This document shows, one piece after another, positions 38,960-48,324 of a DNA stretch of 59,401 nt. The number at the start of each line of letters is the position of its first letter. The first letter of the stretch is position 1. A model generated the notes under the pieces. The model was not told where the DNA came from. It was given only the letters and a program-made list of their open reading frames with translations, and did not search any database. The position numbers and the translations under genes are program-made. The DNA comes from Hydrogenophaga sp. (GTDB taxonomy: Bacteria; Pseudomonadota; Gammaproteobacteria; Burkholderiales; Burkholderiaceae_C), in contig NZ_JAUCZG010000007.1 in assembly GCF_030373225.1 (NCBI RefSeq), positions 79,807 through 139,207 of the forward strand, given 5' to 3'.

Positions 38960-39766
38960 CTAGACCGCGATCTTGCGGATGCGGGCCGACACCAGGTCGA
39001 TGGCGCTCACGGTGACCACGATGATGATCATCACGGCGCAGGTTTCAGGGTACTGAAAACCGCGAATGATTTCCCACAGCACCACCCCGATGCCACCGGC
39101 ACCCACCATGCCCACCACCGACGCGGAGCGCACGTTGGCCTCGAACCGGTACAGCGTGTACGAGATCCACAGCGGCATCACCTGCGGGATCACGCCGTAG
39201 ACAATTTCGTGCAGTGCGCTGGCGCCGGTCGAGCGGATGCCCTCCACCGGCTGGGGGTCGATCGCCTCGACCGCTTCGGAGAACAGCTTGGCCAGGGTGC
39301 CGGTGGTGTGGATCCACAAGGCCAGCACACCCGCAAACGGCCCCAGACCAACGGCCACCACGAACAGCATGGCGAACACCATTTCGTTGATCGCGCGAAA
39401 CGAATCGAGCAGACGGCGCACCGGCTGGTGCACCCACCACGGCGCGATGTTGCTGGAGGCCAGCAGCGACAGCGGCACGGCGGTGACCACCGCCAGCGCG
39501 GTGCCCCACAGCGCGATCTGCAGGGTGATCACCATCTCGGTGACGTAGATGCGCCAGTCCGCGAAGTTGGGCGGGAAGAACTCGGAGGCGTAGGTCGCCA
39601 TGTTGCCCGAGTCGCGCCACAAGGCCATGGGGCGCATGTCGGCACCGTTCCAGGACGCCGCGAGCAAGGCCAGCAGCACACCCCATGACGCATACCAGGC
39701 CAGGCCATGCTTGGGCGCGGCGGTCTGCGCCAGGGTCTGCCACTTGGGATGGGTCAGGGTGTTCAT
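38960..39766 (-). CDS. phnE: Phosphonate ABC transporter permease PhnE
   Basis: 268 residues, about six transmembrane helices; the ABC permease loop is near residues 185-200 ([18 protein letters not shown]) and [20 protein letters not shown] is the family's C-terminal signature. It forms the membrane channel for PhnCD-mediated phosphonate import. The ATG at 39766 is used; a TTG at 39781 would extend it by five residues. phnD ends 18 bases upstream. Confidence 0.93.
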   Translation of the reverse strand: MNTLTHPKWQTLAQTAAPKHGLAWYASWGVLLALLAASWNGADMRPMALWRDSGNMATYASEFFPPNFADWRIYVTEMVITLQIALWGTALAVVTAVPLSLLASSNIAPWWVHQPVRRLLDSFRAINEMVFAMLFVVAVGLGPFAGVLALWIHTTGTLAKLFSEAVEAIDPQPVEGIRSTGASALHEIVYGVIPQVMPLWISYTLYRFEANVRSASVVGMVGAGGIGVVLWEIIRGFQYPETCAVMIIIVVTVSAIDLVSARIRKIAV

Positions 39767-39784
39767 GGTGGCGGCCGTCAACGG

Positions 39785-40729
39785 TCAGTTCAAGGCGGCC
39801 AGCTGCTGGTCGATGGCGGCGATCTGCGCCTTCTTGTCGGCGTCGCTCAAGGTGCCATCCGACTCGATCTTGGTGCGCTTGCCGAACAGGTCGAGCTGGC
39901 GGATCGGGATCAGCTGGTCGTTGTTCGACGCCTTGAAGCCGGACAGCTTGGAGAGCTTCATCACGATGGCTTTTTCACGCTCGTCGGTCTTGGCGTAGCT
40001 GACGAAGAAGGTCCGAATCTTCTGCTTGGTGGCCTCGGGCACGCCCTTGTTCAGCACCAGCGGGTCCAGGGGAATCAGCGGCGAGGTCCAGATCACCCGG
40101 ATGGTCTTTGCCTTCTCGGGCTGGCGCTCCTGGATCTTGCCCAGGGTCTCGCTGTTGGTCACGGCCACGTCGACCTGCTTGTTGGCCACGGCCAGTGCGT
40201 TGGTTTCGTGGTTGGCGCTGCGAACGGTCTTGAAGTGCGTCTTGGCGTCGATCTTGTTCTTTGCGAACACGTAGTAGCCCGGCACGAGAAAGCCGCTGGT
40301 GGAGTTCGGGTCACCGTTGCCGAAGCTCAGCGACTTGCCGTTCTTGAGCACGTCGTCGAGCGAGGCCAGCGGGCTGTCCTTGTGCACCACAAAGTGCGAG
40401 TAATAGCCCTGCGTACCGTCGGCATTGACCATCTGCGCGAACACCTCGCCATTGGCGCGGTCCACCGCTTCCATCGCCGACTTGTTGCCCAGCCATGCCA
40501 CCTGCACCTTGTTGAAGCGCATGCCTTCGATGATGCCGGCGTAGTCGGGGGCGAAGAAGGCCTTGATCTTCAGGCCGGTCTGCTTTTCCATGTCGTCGAG
40601 CAGCGGTTGCCAGTCGGCCTTGAGGTTCTGCGTGGACTCGGTGGAAATGATGCCGAAGTTGATCTCCTGGGCATGTGCCAGGGTGAAGGTGAGGCCGGCG
40701 GCGAGCGCGACCAGGGCGCGTTGGATCAT
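39785..40729 (-). CDS. phnD: Phosphonate-binding protein PhnD
   Basis: 314 residues with a Sec signal peptide (cleavage near AHAQE). Type II periplasmic binding fold. Residues known to hold phosphonate in E. coli PhnD have clear counterparts: Tyr in APDYAGIIEG, Tyr in GYYSHFVV, the Ser-Thr-Ser in DPNSTSGF, His and Glu in NHETNAL and Asp in DVAVTN. This suggests classical recognition of aminoalkylphosphonates such as 2-aminoethylphosphonate. Located between phnC and phnE. Confidence 0.95.
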   Translation of the reverse strand: MIQRALVALAAGLTFTLAHAQEINFGIISTESTQNLKADWQPLLDDMEKQTGLKIKAFFAPDYAGIIEGMRFNKVQVAWLGNKSAMEAVDRANGEVFAQMVNADGTQGYYSHFVVHKDSPLASLDDVLKNGKSLSFGNGDPNSTSGFLVPGYYVFAKNKIDAKTHFKTVRSANHETNALAVANKQVDVAVTNSETLGKIQERQPEKAKTIRVIWTSPLIPLDPLVLNKGVPEATKQKIRTFFVSYAKTDEREKAIVMKLSKLSGFKASNNDQLIPIRQLDLFGKRTKIESDGTLSDADKKAQIAAIDQQLAALN

Positions 40730-40781
40730 GGGTGGCTCCAGTGGGTTGGATGGAAAAGAAAGGGACGAAAGAAGGCGCTGT

Positions 40782-41639
40782 TCAGGCAGCCTGCGGAATC
40801 GGCTGCACCCAGGGGGCAGCGGGTGCGGTGGGCAGTCGCGTCACGCCGGTGTGCACGCTTTCGCTGCCGTTGAGGATTTCGTCGGCCTGCATGCCGTAGA
40901 GATCGCGCAGCAGCGCCGTCGTGAGCTGGGCAGACGGCCCGTCGAACACCACGCGGCCCTGGTGCAGGGCGACGGTGCGCGTGCAGAAGCGGCGCGCCAT
41001 GTCCACCTGATGCAGGGACACCACGACGGTGCAGCCGTCCTCGCGGCAGATGCGCGAAAGGATCTCCATCACGTTGCGCGAAGACTCGGGATCGAGCGAT
41101 GCAATGGGTTCGTCGGCCAGCACCACCCGCGCGCCCTGCACCAGGGTGCGCGCGATGGCAGCGCGCTGCTGTTGTCCGCCCGACAGGGTGGAGGCGCGCT
41201 GGGCATGGCAGTCGGCGATGCCCACCCGGTCCAGTGCTTCCAGCGCCAGGGCCCGTTCGCGGACGGTGAAGAGGCGTGTGACCGCGCGCCACCAGGGCAT
41301 CTGGTGCAGCCGCCCCACCAGCACGTTGACCAGCACCGGCAGGCGGTCGACCAGGTTGAACTGCTGGAACACGAAGCCGATGCCGGCACGCGTGCGCCGC
41401 ACGTCGCGCTGGATCTGGCCGGCGCGCTGCACGCACTGTCCGTTGACCTCGATGCAGGCATCGCCGCCTGCATCCGAGGGCATCAATCCGGCGATGTGGC
41501 GCAGCAAGGTGGACTTGCCGGAGCCGGAGGCACCGATCAGGGCCACCATCTCTCCCTGGCCGATCTCCAGGTTGATGTTGCACAAGGCGTGCTTGCCGTT
41601 GCCGAAGTGCTTGTCAAGGTTGCGGATCCGCAGGCTCAT
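40782..41639 (-). CDS. phnC: Phosphonate ABC transporter ATPase PhnC
   Basis: 285 residues. Walker [14 protein letters not shown]-loop [12 protein letters not shown], signature [13 protein letters not shown], Walker [15 protein letters not shown] and the switch His in VVSLHQVD are complete. It energises phosphonate uptake. The C-terminus extends some 30 residues beyond the usual end. It starts a second transcription unit: a perfect TGTCTAGACA operator lies 21 bases upstream of the start, between phnM and phnC. Confidence 0.95.
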   Translation of the reverse strand: MSLRIRNLDKHFGNGKHALCNINLEIGQGEMVALIGASGSGKSTLLRHIAGLMPSDAGGDACIEVNGQCVQRAGQIQRDVRRTRAGIGFVFQQFNLVDRLPVLVNVLVGRLHQMPWWRAVTRLFTVRERALALEALDRVGIADCHAQRASTLSGGQQQRAAIARTLVQGARVVLADEPIASLDPESSRNVMEILSRICREDGCTVVVSLHQVDMARRFCTRTVALHQGRVVFDGPSAQLTTALLRDLYGMQADEILNGSESVHTGVTRLPTAPAAPWVQPIPQAA

Positions 41640-41659
41640 GTCGCGACCTCCAAAAAATA

Positions 41660-41669
41660 TGTCTAGACA
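41660..41669. promoter_or_regulatory. PhnF-type (GntR/HutC) operator upstream of phnC
   Basis: Perfect palindrome TGTCTAGACA, followed by A, giving the HutC-family pattern GT-N-TA-N-AC. It lies in the phnM-phnC gap, implying that phnCDE and the HD gene have their own regulated promoter besides read-through from phnGHIJKLM. Confidence 0.7.
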
Positions 41670-41733
41670 AGCCAGTGTCGAAAGCTGGCGTGACAGTTTC
41701 TTGACGCGCCGGGGAAGCTTTCGCGACAAGCGA

Positions 41734-42882
41734 TCAAAGGACGCGCCGTCCTTCACGCCAGACGGCGCGCACCACACCGTGCTGCGAACCGTCGGGCAGG
41801 TCCACCAGCCGAACCTGGATCAGGTCGGCGCGCAGGCCGGGCTGCAGCGCGCCGCGGTCGTGCAGGCCGGTCGCGCGTGCCGGGTTCAACGACACCATGG
41901 CCACCGCTTCGGGCAGCGTGGCCAGGCCGTCGTGCGCCAGCCGCAAGGCGGCGCCCAGCAGGCTGCCCGGCACATAGTCGCTCGAGAGGATGTTGAGCAG
42001 CCCCGCGCGGGCCAGCTCGGCCGCCGCGACGTTGCCGGAGTGGGAGCCGCCGCGCACCACGTTCGGCCCGCCCATCACGGTCAACAGGCCACGTTGGTGG
42101 GCGGCGCGTGCGGCCGTGACGGTGGTCGGAAACTCCGACATGCTCGCGCCTTCCGCGTGCGCCTGGGCCACATGGCCTTCGGTGGTGTCGTCGTGGCTGG
42201 CCAGCGCGATGCCGTTGTCGCGGCAGTGGTCCACGAACCAGGCACGGTGCGGCGCGGCGTACCGCGCCTGCAGCTCGGCCGACAAGGCCAGCTGGCGCTG
42301 GAACTTGTCCTCGCTCCAGCCCTTCTTGCCGGTGAAGTAGGTGCGGGCCTGTTCGATGTCCTCCCACTGGCGCTGGCCCGGTGTGTGGTCCATGAGCGAG
42401 ATCAGCGACAGGCGTTCATGGCCCTGGAAGGGCCCGAACAGTTCGATGGTGTTGGGCGCCGGCAGCTCGCAGCGCACGTGCAGGTGGTGGTCGGCCCGCA
42501 GCAGGCCGCTGCGGCCCGCGTGGTCGATGGTGTCCACCACCGAGTGCCAGGTGCTGCCGCGCAGGCTCTCGGGATCGGCATCACCCACGCCGAGCGCGTC
42601 GAACACCGTGGTGATGCCGGCCGCCGCCACTTCGGCGTCGTGCGCGATGAGGGCCGGCAGCGTGGCCCACTGCACCTTCGGGCGTGGCATGAGATGGCGC
42701 TCGAAGTTGTCGGTGTGCATCTCCACCAGGCCCGGCATCAGGTAGTCGCCCTCGCAATCGATGGCCGAGGCCAGCACCACATCGGTGTCGATGCTGTCGA
42801 TCCGCCCGTCCCTGACGGCCAGGCTGCCCGGCATCACCCGGTCGGCAAGCACCAGCCGGGCGTTGCGGAAGGCGGCGCTCAT
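41734..42882 (-). CDS. phnM: PhnM, alpha-D-ribose 1-methylphosphonate 5-triphosphate diphosphatase
   Basis: 382 residues, amidohydrolase fold. It removes pyrophosphate from the ribose-phosphonate triphosphate made by PhnGHI, giving the substrate of PhnJ. Classical PhnM marks are present: [36 protein letters not shown] and [13 protein letters not shown]. The start overlaps phnL by ATGA. It is the last gene of the phnGHIJKLM run, and a paralogue with altered motifs lies at 50365. Confidence 0.95.
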   Translation of the reverse strand: MSAAFRNARLVLADRVMPGSLAVRDGRIDSIDTDVVLASAIDCEGDYLMPGLVEMHTDNFERHLMPRPKVQWATLPALIAHDAEVAAAGITTVFDALGVGDADPESLRGSTWHSVVDTIDHAGRSGLLRADHHLHVRCELPAPNTIELFGPFQGHERLSLISLMDHTPGQRQWEDIEQARTYFTGKKGWSEDKFQRQLALSAELQARYAAPHRAWFVDHCRDNGIALASHDDTTEGHVAQAHAEGASMSEFPTTVTAARAAHQRGLLTVMGGPNVVRGGSHSGNVAAAELARAGLLNILSSDYVPGSLLGAALRLAHDGLATLPEAVAMVSLNPARATGLHDRGALQPGLRADLIQVRLVDLPDGSQHGVVRAVWREGRRVL

Positions 42883-43592
42883 GCGGCTCTCCGGAAGCTG
42901 GCCACGTCCACGTGGCGGGTGGCCACCGCATCGCCGACAGCGCGGTCGTGAAAGATGCCGATCACGGCCGAACCGGCCTGCACCGCTTCGCGAATCAGCT
43001 CGATCACGGTGGCCGTGTTGGCCGCGTCCAGCGATGCGGTGGGCTCGTCCAGCAACAACAGCGGGCGCTGGCGGATCATGTTGCGGGCGATGTTCACCCG
43101 CTGCTGCTCACCACCGGAGAAGGTGGCCGGCGGCAGCGACCACAGGGACTCGGGAATGCGCAGGCGTTGCAGCCAGCGGCGCGCCGTCGCGCGGGCGGCC
43201 TCCAGCTCCACGCCGGCCTCGACCAGCGGCTCGGCCACCACGTCGAGCGCGGGCACGCGCGGGATCACACGCAGGAACTGGCTGACATAGCCCACGGTGT
43301 CGCGGCGGATGCGCACCAGCGACCTCGCCTCGGCCGCGGTCAGGTCCAGCTCGGGCTCGCCGGGCGGACGCAGGAGGATGCGTCCGTCGGTGGCAAGGTA
43401 GTTCGCATAGATGAGCTTGAGCAGGGTGCTCTTGCCCTGCCCGGACGGACCGTCGAGCACCACGCATTCACCGGCGCTCACCCGCAGGTCGACCGCCTCG
43501 AGGACATGGAGTTCGGTCCCCTGCTGATGGTGCAGGGTGAAGGTCTTGCTCACGCCGCACAGCTCGAGCATGGGTGGGGTGGTGGTGTTCAT
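42879..43592 (-). CDS. phnL: PhnL, C-P lyase ABC-type ATPase subunit
   Basis: 237 residues. Walker [14 protein letters not shown], signature [14 protein letters not shown], Walker [13 protein letters not shown] and switch His in IGIFHDRAV. PhnL binds the PhnGHIJ-PhnK assembly and is thought to drive turnover of the C-P lyase core complex. It is joined to phnK and phnM by 4-base overlaps. Confidence 0.94.
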   Translation of the reverse strand: MNTTTPPMLELCGVSKTFTLHHQQGTELHVLEAVDLRVSAGECVVLDGPSGQGKSTLLKLIYANYLATDGRILLRPPGEPELDLTAAEARSLVRIRRDTVGYVSQFLRVIPRVPALDVVAEPLVEAGVELEAARATARRWLQRLRIPESLWSLPPATFSGGEQQRVNIARNMIRQRPLLLLDEPTASLDAANTATVIELIREAVQAGSAVIGIFHDRAVGDAVATRHVDVASFRRAA

Positions 43593-44386
43593 GGCTGCAG
43601 GACAGACGAGACGAGGAGCTGGGTGTAGGGGTGTTGCGGGTCGTCCAGCACCTGGTCGGTGAGTCCGGTCTCCACGATGCGGCCCTGCTGCATGACGACC
43701 ATGCGGTGGGCCAGCAGGCGGGCCACGGCCAGATCGTGCGTGACGATCACCACCGCCAGTTGCATCTGCTGGCCGAGCTGGCGCAACAGGTCGAGCAGGC
43801 GCGCCTGCACCGACACGTCCAGCCCCGAGGTGGGCTCGTCCATGAACACCAGCCGCGGGTGGGTGACCAGGTTGCGTGCGATCTGCAGGCGCTGGCGCAT
43901 GCCGCCGGAGAAGGTGCGGGGAATGTCGTCGATGCGCGCCGGATCGATCTCGACCCGGGCCAGCCAGTCCATGGCGGTGCGGCGCAGGCGTCCGTAGTGG
44001 CGCTCCCCCAGACCCATGAGGCGCTCGCCCACGTTGGCACCGGCCGAGACATCCATGCGCAGGCCTTCGGCCGGGTTCTGGTGCACGAAGCCCCAGTCGG
44101 TGCGGGCGAGCAACCGCTGCTGCGCTTCGCTCAGGCGGTGCACGTCGTGCATGTGCCCGTCGCGCGCCTGGAACTCCACCGTCCCGGCGCCGGGCCGGTG
44201 GCGTGCCGCGATGGCGTTGAGCAGCGTGGTCTTGCCCGAACCCGACTCACCGACCACGGCCAGCACTTCACCGGGCCACAGGTCGAAAGAGGCGTCCTGC
44301 AGCGCCACGCGCGAACCGTAGTGCTGGCCAACCCGGCGCACGCGCAGGAGCGGCAGGCTGGAGGACGAAGGAGGAAGGGTGGTCAT
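43589..44386 (-). CDS. phnK: PhnK, C-P lyase ABC-type ATPase subunit
   Basis: 265 residues. Walker [15 protein letters not shown], signature [14 protein letters not shown], Walker [14 protein letters not shown] and switch His in VIVTHDLAV. In E. coli PhnK binds PhnJ of the core complex as a dimer. The C-terminal stretch [17 protein letters not shown] resembles oligopeptide-transporter ATPases, which is normal for PhnK. Overlaps phnJ and phnL by 4 bases each. Confidence 0.94.
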   Translation of the reverse strand: MTTLPPSSSSLPLLRVRRVGQHYGSRVALQDASFDLWPGEVLAVVGESGSGKTTLLNAIAARHRPGAGTVEFQARDGHMHDVHRLSEAQQRLLARTDWGFVHQNPAEGLRMDVSAGANVGERLMGLGERHYGRLRRTAMDWLARVEIDPARIDDIPRTFSGGMRQRLQIARNLVTHPRLVFMDEPTSGLDVSVQARLLDLLRQLGQQMQLAVVIVTHDLAVARLLAHRMVVMQQGRIVETGLTDQVLDDPQHPYTQLLVSSVLQP

Positions 44387-45294
44387 GTGGGGTCCTGAGG
44401 GGTTTCGCTGGCGGCGCGCCGCTCCTGGCAGTGGTCCGAGTCCGAGCACACGTGCATGCGGTCGCCGCTGTCGCTGGTGATGATTTCGTCCAGGAACGAA
44501 TCGGTCGCGCCGCACAGAGCGCAGGCGGTGTCCCATGTCTGCACCTCGAACGGGTGGTCGTCGAACGCCAGGCTTTCCACGGGCGTGTAAGGCGGCACCG
44601 CGTAGATGCGTTTTTCCCGACCGGCGCCGAAGAGTTGCAGCGCGGGGTTCATGTGCAGCTTGGGGTTGTCGAACTTGGGGATCGGCGACGGCGCCATGAG
44701 GTAGCGCCCGTTGACCATGACGGGGTAGTCGTAGGTGGTGGCGATGTGGCCGTGGCGCGCGATGTCCTCATAGAGCTTGACGTGCATCAGCCCGTACTCC
44801 GCGAGCGCGTGCAGGGTGCGCGTCTCGGTGGCCCGGGGTTCGAGCCGCTGCATGGGCTCGGGCACCGGCACCTGGTACACCAGGATCTGGCCCTCGGCCA
44901 GCGGCGTCTCCGGAATGCGGTGACGCGTCTGGATGACGCTGGCCTGGCGCGTGCGCGTGGTGGTGGCCACCCCCGCGGTGCGCTGGAAGAAACGGCGGAT
45001 GTTGACCGCATTGACGGTGTCGTCGGACCCCTGGTCGATCACCTTGAGGGTGTCGCCCGGGCCGATCACGGCGGCCGTGACCTGGATGCCGCCCGTGCCC
45101 CAGCCATACGGCAGCGGCATCTCGCGCGAACCGAAGGGAACCTGGTGCCCCGGGATGGCCACCGCCTTGAGAATGGCGCGGCGGATCATGCGCTTGGTGC
45201 GCTCGTCGAGGTAGGCGTAATTCACCCCCGCCTCGGTGGGTACCCCGGTGGGTGCGACCGCGCTGAAGGTGGACGGATCGATGGGCGCGTTCAT
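44383..45294 (-). CDS. phnJ: PhnJ, radical SAM C-P lyase
   Basis: 303 residues. PhnJ cleaves the carbon-phosphorus bond of 5-phosphoribosyl-1-phosphonates by radical chemistry. The non-canonical iron-sulfur cysteines are at about residues 258 and 261 (CALCG) and 283 and 289 (CSDSDHC), the same +3, +22, +6 spacing as E. coli Cys241/244/266/272. FGSREMPLPYGWGTGGIQ and YPVMVNGRY are strongly conserved. Overlaps phnI and phnK by 4 bases. Confidence 0.97.
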   Translation of the reverse strand: MNAPIDPSTFSAVAPTGVPTEAGVNYAYLDERTKRMIRRAILKAVAIPGHQVPFGSREMPLPYGWGTGGIQVTAAVIGPGDTLKVIDQGSDDTVNAVNIRRFFQRTAGVATTTRTRQASVIQTRHRIPETPLAEGQILVYQVPVPEPMQRLEPRATETRTLHALAEYGLMHVKLYEDIARHGHIATTYDYPVMVNGRYLMAPSPIPKFDNPKLHMNPALQLFGAGREKRIYAVPPYTPVESLAFDDHPFEVQTWDTACALCGATDSFLDEIITSDSGDRMHVCSDSDHCQERRAASETPQDPT

Positions 45295-46391
45295 GGCTGG
45301 CTCTCCTCGGGGCGCGGTGCGCGGGTCAGGGCCTCGGCGCGCATCTGGCGCACCAGCGCGAGCTCGGCCTGAAAGTCGACGTAATGCGGCAGCTTCAGGT
45401 GCTGCACGAAGCCCGAGGCCTCCAGGCTGTCGCTGTGCGAGAGCACGAACTCGGGCATCTGTGCCGGCGACTCGACCATTTCGCCGAGTTCTTCGGCCCG
45501 CAACGCACGGTCGACCAGGCTCATGGCCATGGCCTTGCGCTCGCTGTGGCCGAACGCCAGCCCGTAACCGCGGGTGAACGTGGGGGGCTCGCTGGCGCTG
45601 CCGGCGAACTGGTTGACCATCTCGCACTCGGTGATTTCGAGATCGCCGATGGAGATCGCAAACCCCAGCTCCTCCGGTTCCACCACCAGCTCCACCTGCC
45701 CCACCCGCAACTCGCCCACGAACGGATGGGTGTGTGCATAGCCGCGCTGGGTCGAGTACGCCATGGCGAGCAGGAAACCTTCGTCGGCACGCGCCAGGTT
45801 CTGCAGGCGCGTGGCCCGGTCGGCGGGAAAGCGCAGCGGTTCGCGCGTGAGGTCGCACGGCATCGGGTCTTCTGCGGGCGGCGGGCTGCGCTCGATCAGC
45901 CCTTCCTGGTTCAACAGGTCGATCACCCGCGGCACGTCGGCCAGCGGCGCCGGTGCCGGCTGCGCAGCAGGCGCCACCGCGCCTTCGGCCAGCAGCGCGA
46001 AGTCCAGCAGGCGCTGGGTGTAGTCGTGCGTGGGGCCCAGCAGTTGCCCGCCGGGCAGGTCCTTGAAGGTGGCCGAGATGCGCCGCTCCAGCTGCATGCG
46101 AGCGCTGTCCAGCGGGCAGGTGGTGCCCAGGCGCGGCAAGGTCGCGCGGTAGGCCCGCAGCAGAAAGATCGCCTCCACCAGATCGCCGCTGGCCTGCTTG
46201 ATGGCCAGCGCCGCGAGCTCGGGGTCGTACACCGATCCTTCGGCCATCACACGGTCCACCGCCAGCTTGAGCTGCGAGCGGATCTGCGCCACCTCGAGCT
46301 CGGGCAACGCCGGGTCGCCCCGGCGCTGGCGGTCGAGCAGCCGGTAGCTGTTGAGGATGGCGGTTTCCCCGCCCTTGACGGCAACGTACAT
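45291..46391 (-). CDS. phnI: PhnI, C-P lyase core subunit (nucleosidase-like)
   Basis: 366 residues. PhnI, with PhnG, H and L, transfers phosphonate onto the ribose of ATP in place of adenine. MYVAVKGGETAILNSYRLL at the start and GYGLAFGHSERKAMAMSLVD near the end are highly conserved, as is SHSDSLEASGFVQHLKLPHY. It lies 1 base after phnH and overlaps phnJ. Confidence 0.96.
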   Translation of the reverse strand: MYVAVKGGETAILNSYRLLDRQRRGDPALPELEVAQIRSQLKLAVDRVMAEGSVYDPELAALAIKQASGDLVEAIFLLRAYRATLPRLGTTCPLDSARMQLERRISATFKDLPGGQLLGPTHDYTQRLLDFALLAEGAVAPAAQPAPAPLADVPRVIDLLNQEGLIERSPPPAEDPMPCDLTREPLRFPADRATRLQNLARADEGFLLAMAYSTQRGYAHTHPFVGELRVGQVELVVEPEELGFAISIGDLEITECEMVNQFAGSASEPPTFTRGYGLAFGHSERKAMAMSLVDRALRAEELGEMVESPAQMPEFVLSHSDSLEASGFVQHLKLPHYVDFQAELALVRQMRAEALTRAPRPEESQP

Positions 46392-46392
46392 G

Positions 46393-47013
46393 TCAGGCCT
46401 CCACCGGCGAGCCGGCGTTGATGTGGACGGTCCGCGGCAGACCACAGATCGCATCCAGGGTGGTCAGGTAGACGTCAACGCCACGCGGAAAGGCCGCGTG
46501 GTTGGCCGCCCACTGCGCAACAAAGCCCGGGGGCAGGCCGGTGACGTCCAGCCCCTGGACGGTCTGGATGCCCGGACCGCTCAGGCTCAGGCGTTCGTCG
46601 CCCTGGAACGCTGCCAGCTCCAGCACCAGCGTGGCCGAGCCCTGCGGATCGACATCGGTGCCTTGCGCCAGCGTGGCCAGATCGGGCACGGTGTCGCCCT
46701 GCGCCACCCAAACGAATTGCGCCCCGGCCGCCGCCTCGACGCAGCGGCAACCGGTGTGAAAGCGCAGCCAGGCCGCGGTGGGCGAAGCGGCCAGGCGGGG
46801 AGAGAGCCAGAGCGTGCAATCGGCATCGAGCAGCGCCAGCAGCAGCACCGCGGCGGCGCCGTGACCACCGCCCGGACACTCGGCCTCGATCGGCATGGGC
46901 AGGATCCGGCCCGGATGGGACAGCGCGTGCAGCGCCACACGGAACACCGCCTGGCTGCCCAGGGCTTCGCTGGAGAAGCCGGCCCGCATGTCTTGAAGTG
47001 CATCGGCGCTCAT
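46393..47013 (-). CDS. phnH: PhnH, C-P lyase core subunit
   Basis: 206 residues; soluble PLP-transferase-like fold without cofactor, part of the PhnGHIJ core. Recognisable family sequence at DMRAGFSSEALGSQAVFRVA and GPGIQTVQGLDVTGLPPGF, with a C-terminal LPRTVHINAGSPVE. Overlaps phnG by 4 bases. Confidence 0.93.
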   Translation of the reverse strand: MSADALQDMRAGFSSEALGSQAVFRVALHALSHPGRILPMPIEAECPGGGHGAAAVLLLALLDADCTLWLSPRLAASPTAAWLRFHTGCRCVEAAAGAQFVWVAQGDTVPDLATLAQGTDVDPQGSATLVLELAAFQGDERLSLSGPGIQTVQGLDVTGLPPGFVAQWAANHAAFPRGVDVYLTTLDAICGLPRTVHINAGSPVEA

Positions 47014-47507
47014 GCGTCATCCCCTGCATCGGCGCCGCCGTCGGACTCGCGCACCATGGTGAAAAAGTCGACCCGGGTGCTCTGCGCGCGCGCCGCGCGC
47101 TCGCTGGCCAGCTGTTGCAGGTGTTCTCTGACCGGCTGCAGCAGGCGTGCATCAAGCGCGTCGGTGTGCCGGGGATCCTGCAGCAAGGCATCGGCCACCG
47201 CGGCCAGGGTGCAGCGCCGTGCATCGCGCCCCATCACCCAGGCCACGCCGGCTGGGGCGCCCTCCAGCCGCAGCGCGCACCGGGTGACGGTGATCTCGCC
47301 GAGGTTGAAGCGCTCTGCCGTGCCCCCCACCCGGCCCTGGACCATCATCAAACCGGTCTCGGGGCGGCGCAGCCAGTGCACGCCGGGACCGAGGTGGGTG
47401 GCCACCGAGTTCTCCAGCAGCGCCAGTGGCGCGCGCGCCAGCAGGGCCATCCAGTCGGGGCGTGGCAGCGGCCGGTTGGGCCCGCTGTTGTCAAAAGCGT
47501 GAAACAT
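47010..47507 (-). CDS. phnG: PhnG, C-P lyase core subunit
   Basis: 165 residues. Conserved PhnG features include DWMALLARAP, WLRRPETGLMMVQGRVGG, FNLGEITVTRCALRL and GVAWVMGRD. It is the first gene of the phnGHIJKLM run. Its 73-base spacer with divergent phnF contains a PhnF-type operator and a Pho-box-like site directed towards phnG. Confidence 0.93.
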   Translation of the reverse strand: MFHAFDNSGPNRPLPRPDWMALLARAPLALLENSVATHLGPGVHWLRRPETGLMMVQGRVGGTAERFNLGEITVTRCALRLEGAPAGVAWVMGRDARRCTLAAVADALLQDPRHTDALDARLLQPVREHLQQLASERAARAQSTRVDFFTMVRESDGGADAGDDA

Positions 47508-47526
47508 CGCGGTGTTACCCTGTCAC

Positions 47527-47538
47527 TTGTATAGACAA
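47527..47538. promoter_or_regulatory. PhnF-type operator between phnG and phnF
   Basis: TTGTATAGACAA, a near-palindrome with the HutC-family pattern GT-N-TA-N-AC; it closely resembles the site I recall for mycobacterial PhnF (TGGTATAGACCA). It sits between the two divergent starts, so it could repress phnG and autoregulate phnF. Confidence 0.7.
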
Positions 47539-47569
47539 CTTGTCGATGCCGCCAGCGTAGGCCCAACAG

Positions 47570-47587
47570 ATGTAGCTTTCATGACAA
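47570..47587 (-). promoter_or_regulatory. Pho-box-like site directed towards phnG
   Basis: On the minus strand TTGTCAT-GAAA-GCTACAT matches 12 of 18 positions of the E. coli Pho box (two CTGTCAT-type heptamers separated by 4 A/T bases). It lies about 63 bases upstream of the phnG start, a workable distance for PhoB activation, and overlaps the phnF start codon. Confidence 0.45.
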
Positions 47588-48324
47588 ACCCGTCGACCCA
47601 CACCATCGAGACCGGCGAACACTTCTGGACCCACATCGCCAACGAGATCGCCCAGGCGATCGGCCAGGGCGTGTACCCGCCGGGCCAGCGCCTGCCTTCC
47701 GAGCACTCGCTGGCCGAGCGCTTCGGCGTGAACCGACACACCATCCGCCGTTCGCTGGCGGCGCTGGTGCAGCGAGGCCTGGTGCGCGCCGAACAGGGCA
47801 GCGGCACCTATGTCGAGGATTTCGCGGTCGATCTGGCGATCGGCAAGCGCACGCGGCACCGGCAGAACCTGGCCCAGGCGGGTTTGCGCGGTGGCCTGCG
47901 GGTGCTGCACGACGAGCGCGTGCGCGCCACCGCCGACCAGGCGCGTGCGCTGCAGGTGGCCCCGCGCAGCCCTGTGCTGCACCTGCTGGTGCTCGGCGAA
48001 GGTGCGGGCCAGCCGCTGCACGTGAGCGACCGCTACTTTCCGCTGCCCCGCTTTCAAGGCCTGGCCGACGGGGTGCGCGAGAGCGGGTCGATCACGGCCG
48101 CGTTCACCGCCCTCGGCGTGAACGACTACATCCGGCACGAGAGCCGCATCAGCGCGCGCCTGCCCGATGCGCGCATCGCGGGTCATCTGCGCCAGGGCAC
48201 GGCGCGACCGGCGCTGTACGTCACCAAGGTCAACACCGACATGCAGGGCCTGCCGATCGAATACGCCGAAACCTGGTTCGCCGGTGACCGGGTCACGCTG
48301 ACGGTGAACCACGATGGTGAATGA
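47581..48324 (+). CDS. phnF: PhnF, GntR/HutC family regulator of phosphonate genes
   Basis: 247 residues. GntR winged helix at residues 15-85 (YPPGQRLPSEHSLAERFGVN, HTIRRSLAALVQRGLVR) and a UTRA effector domain (about 100-245). PhnF proteins repress phosphonate genes until an effector or phosphate starvation relieves them. It begins the phnF-DUF1045-phnN unit, divergent from phnG, with HutC-type sites near this and three other phn promoters. Overlaps the next gene by 11 bases. Confidence 0.93.
   Translation: MTNPSTHTIETGEHFWTHIANEIAQAIGQGVYPPGQRLPSEHSLAERFGVNRHTIRRSLAALVQRGLVRAEQGSGTYVEDFAVDLAIGKRTRHRQNLAQAGLRGGLRVLHDERVRATADQARALQVAPRSPVLHLLVLGEGAGQPLHVSDRYFPLPRFQGLADGVRESGSITAAFTALGVNDYIRHESRISARLPDARIAGHLRQGTARPALYVTKVNTDMQGLPIEYAETWFAGDRVTLTVNHDGE

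Noticed and set aside
41678..41696. Possible Pho box upstream of phnC (CTGTCAC on the minus strand)
   Set aside because: Only the first heptamer matches; the second half is too poor to call.
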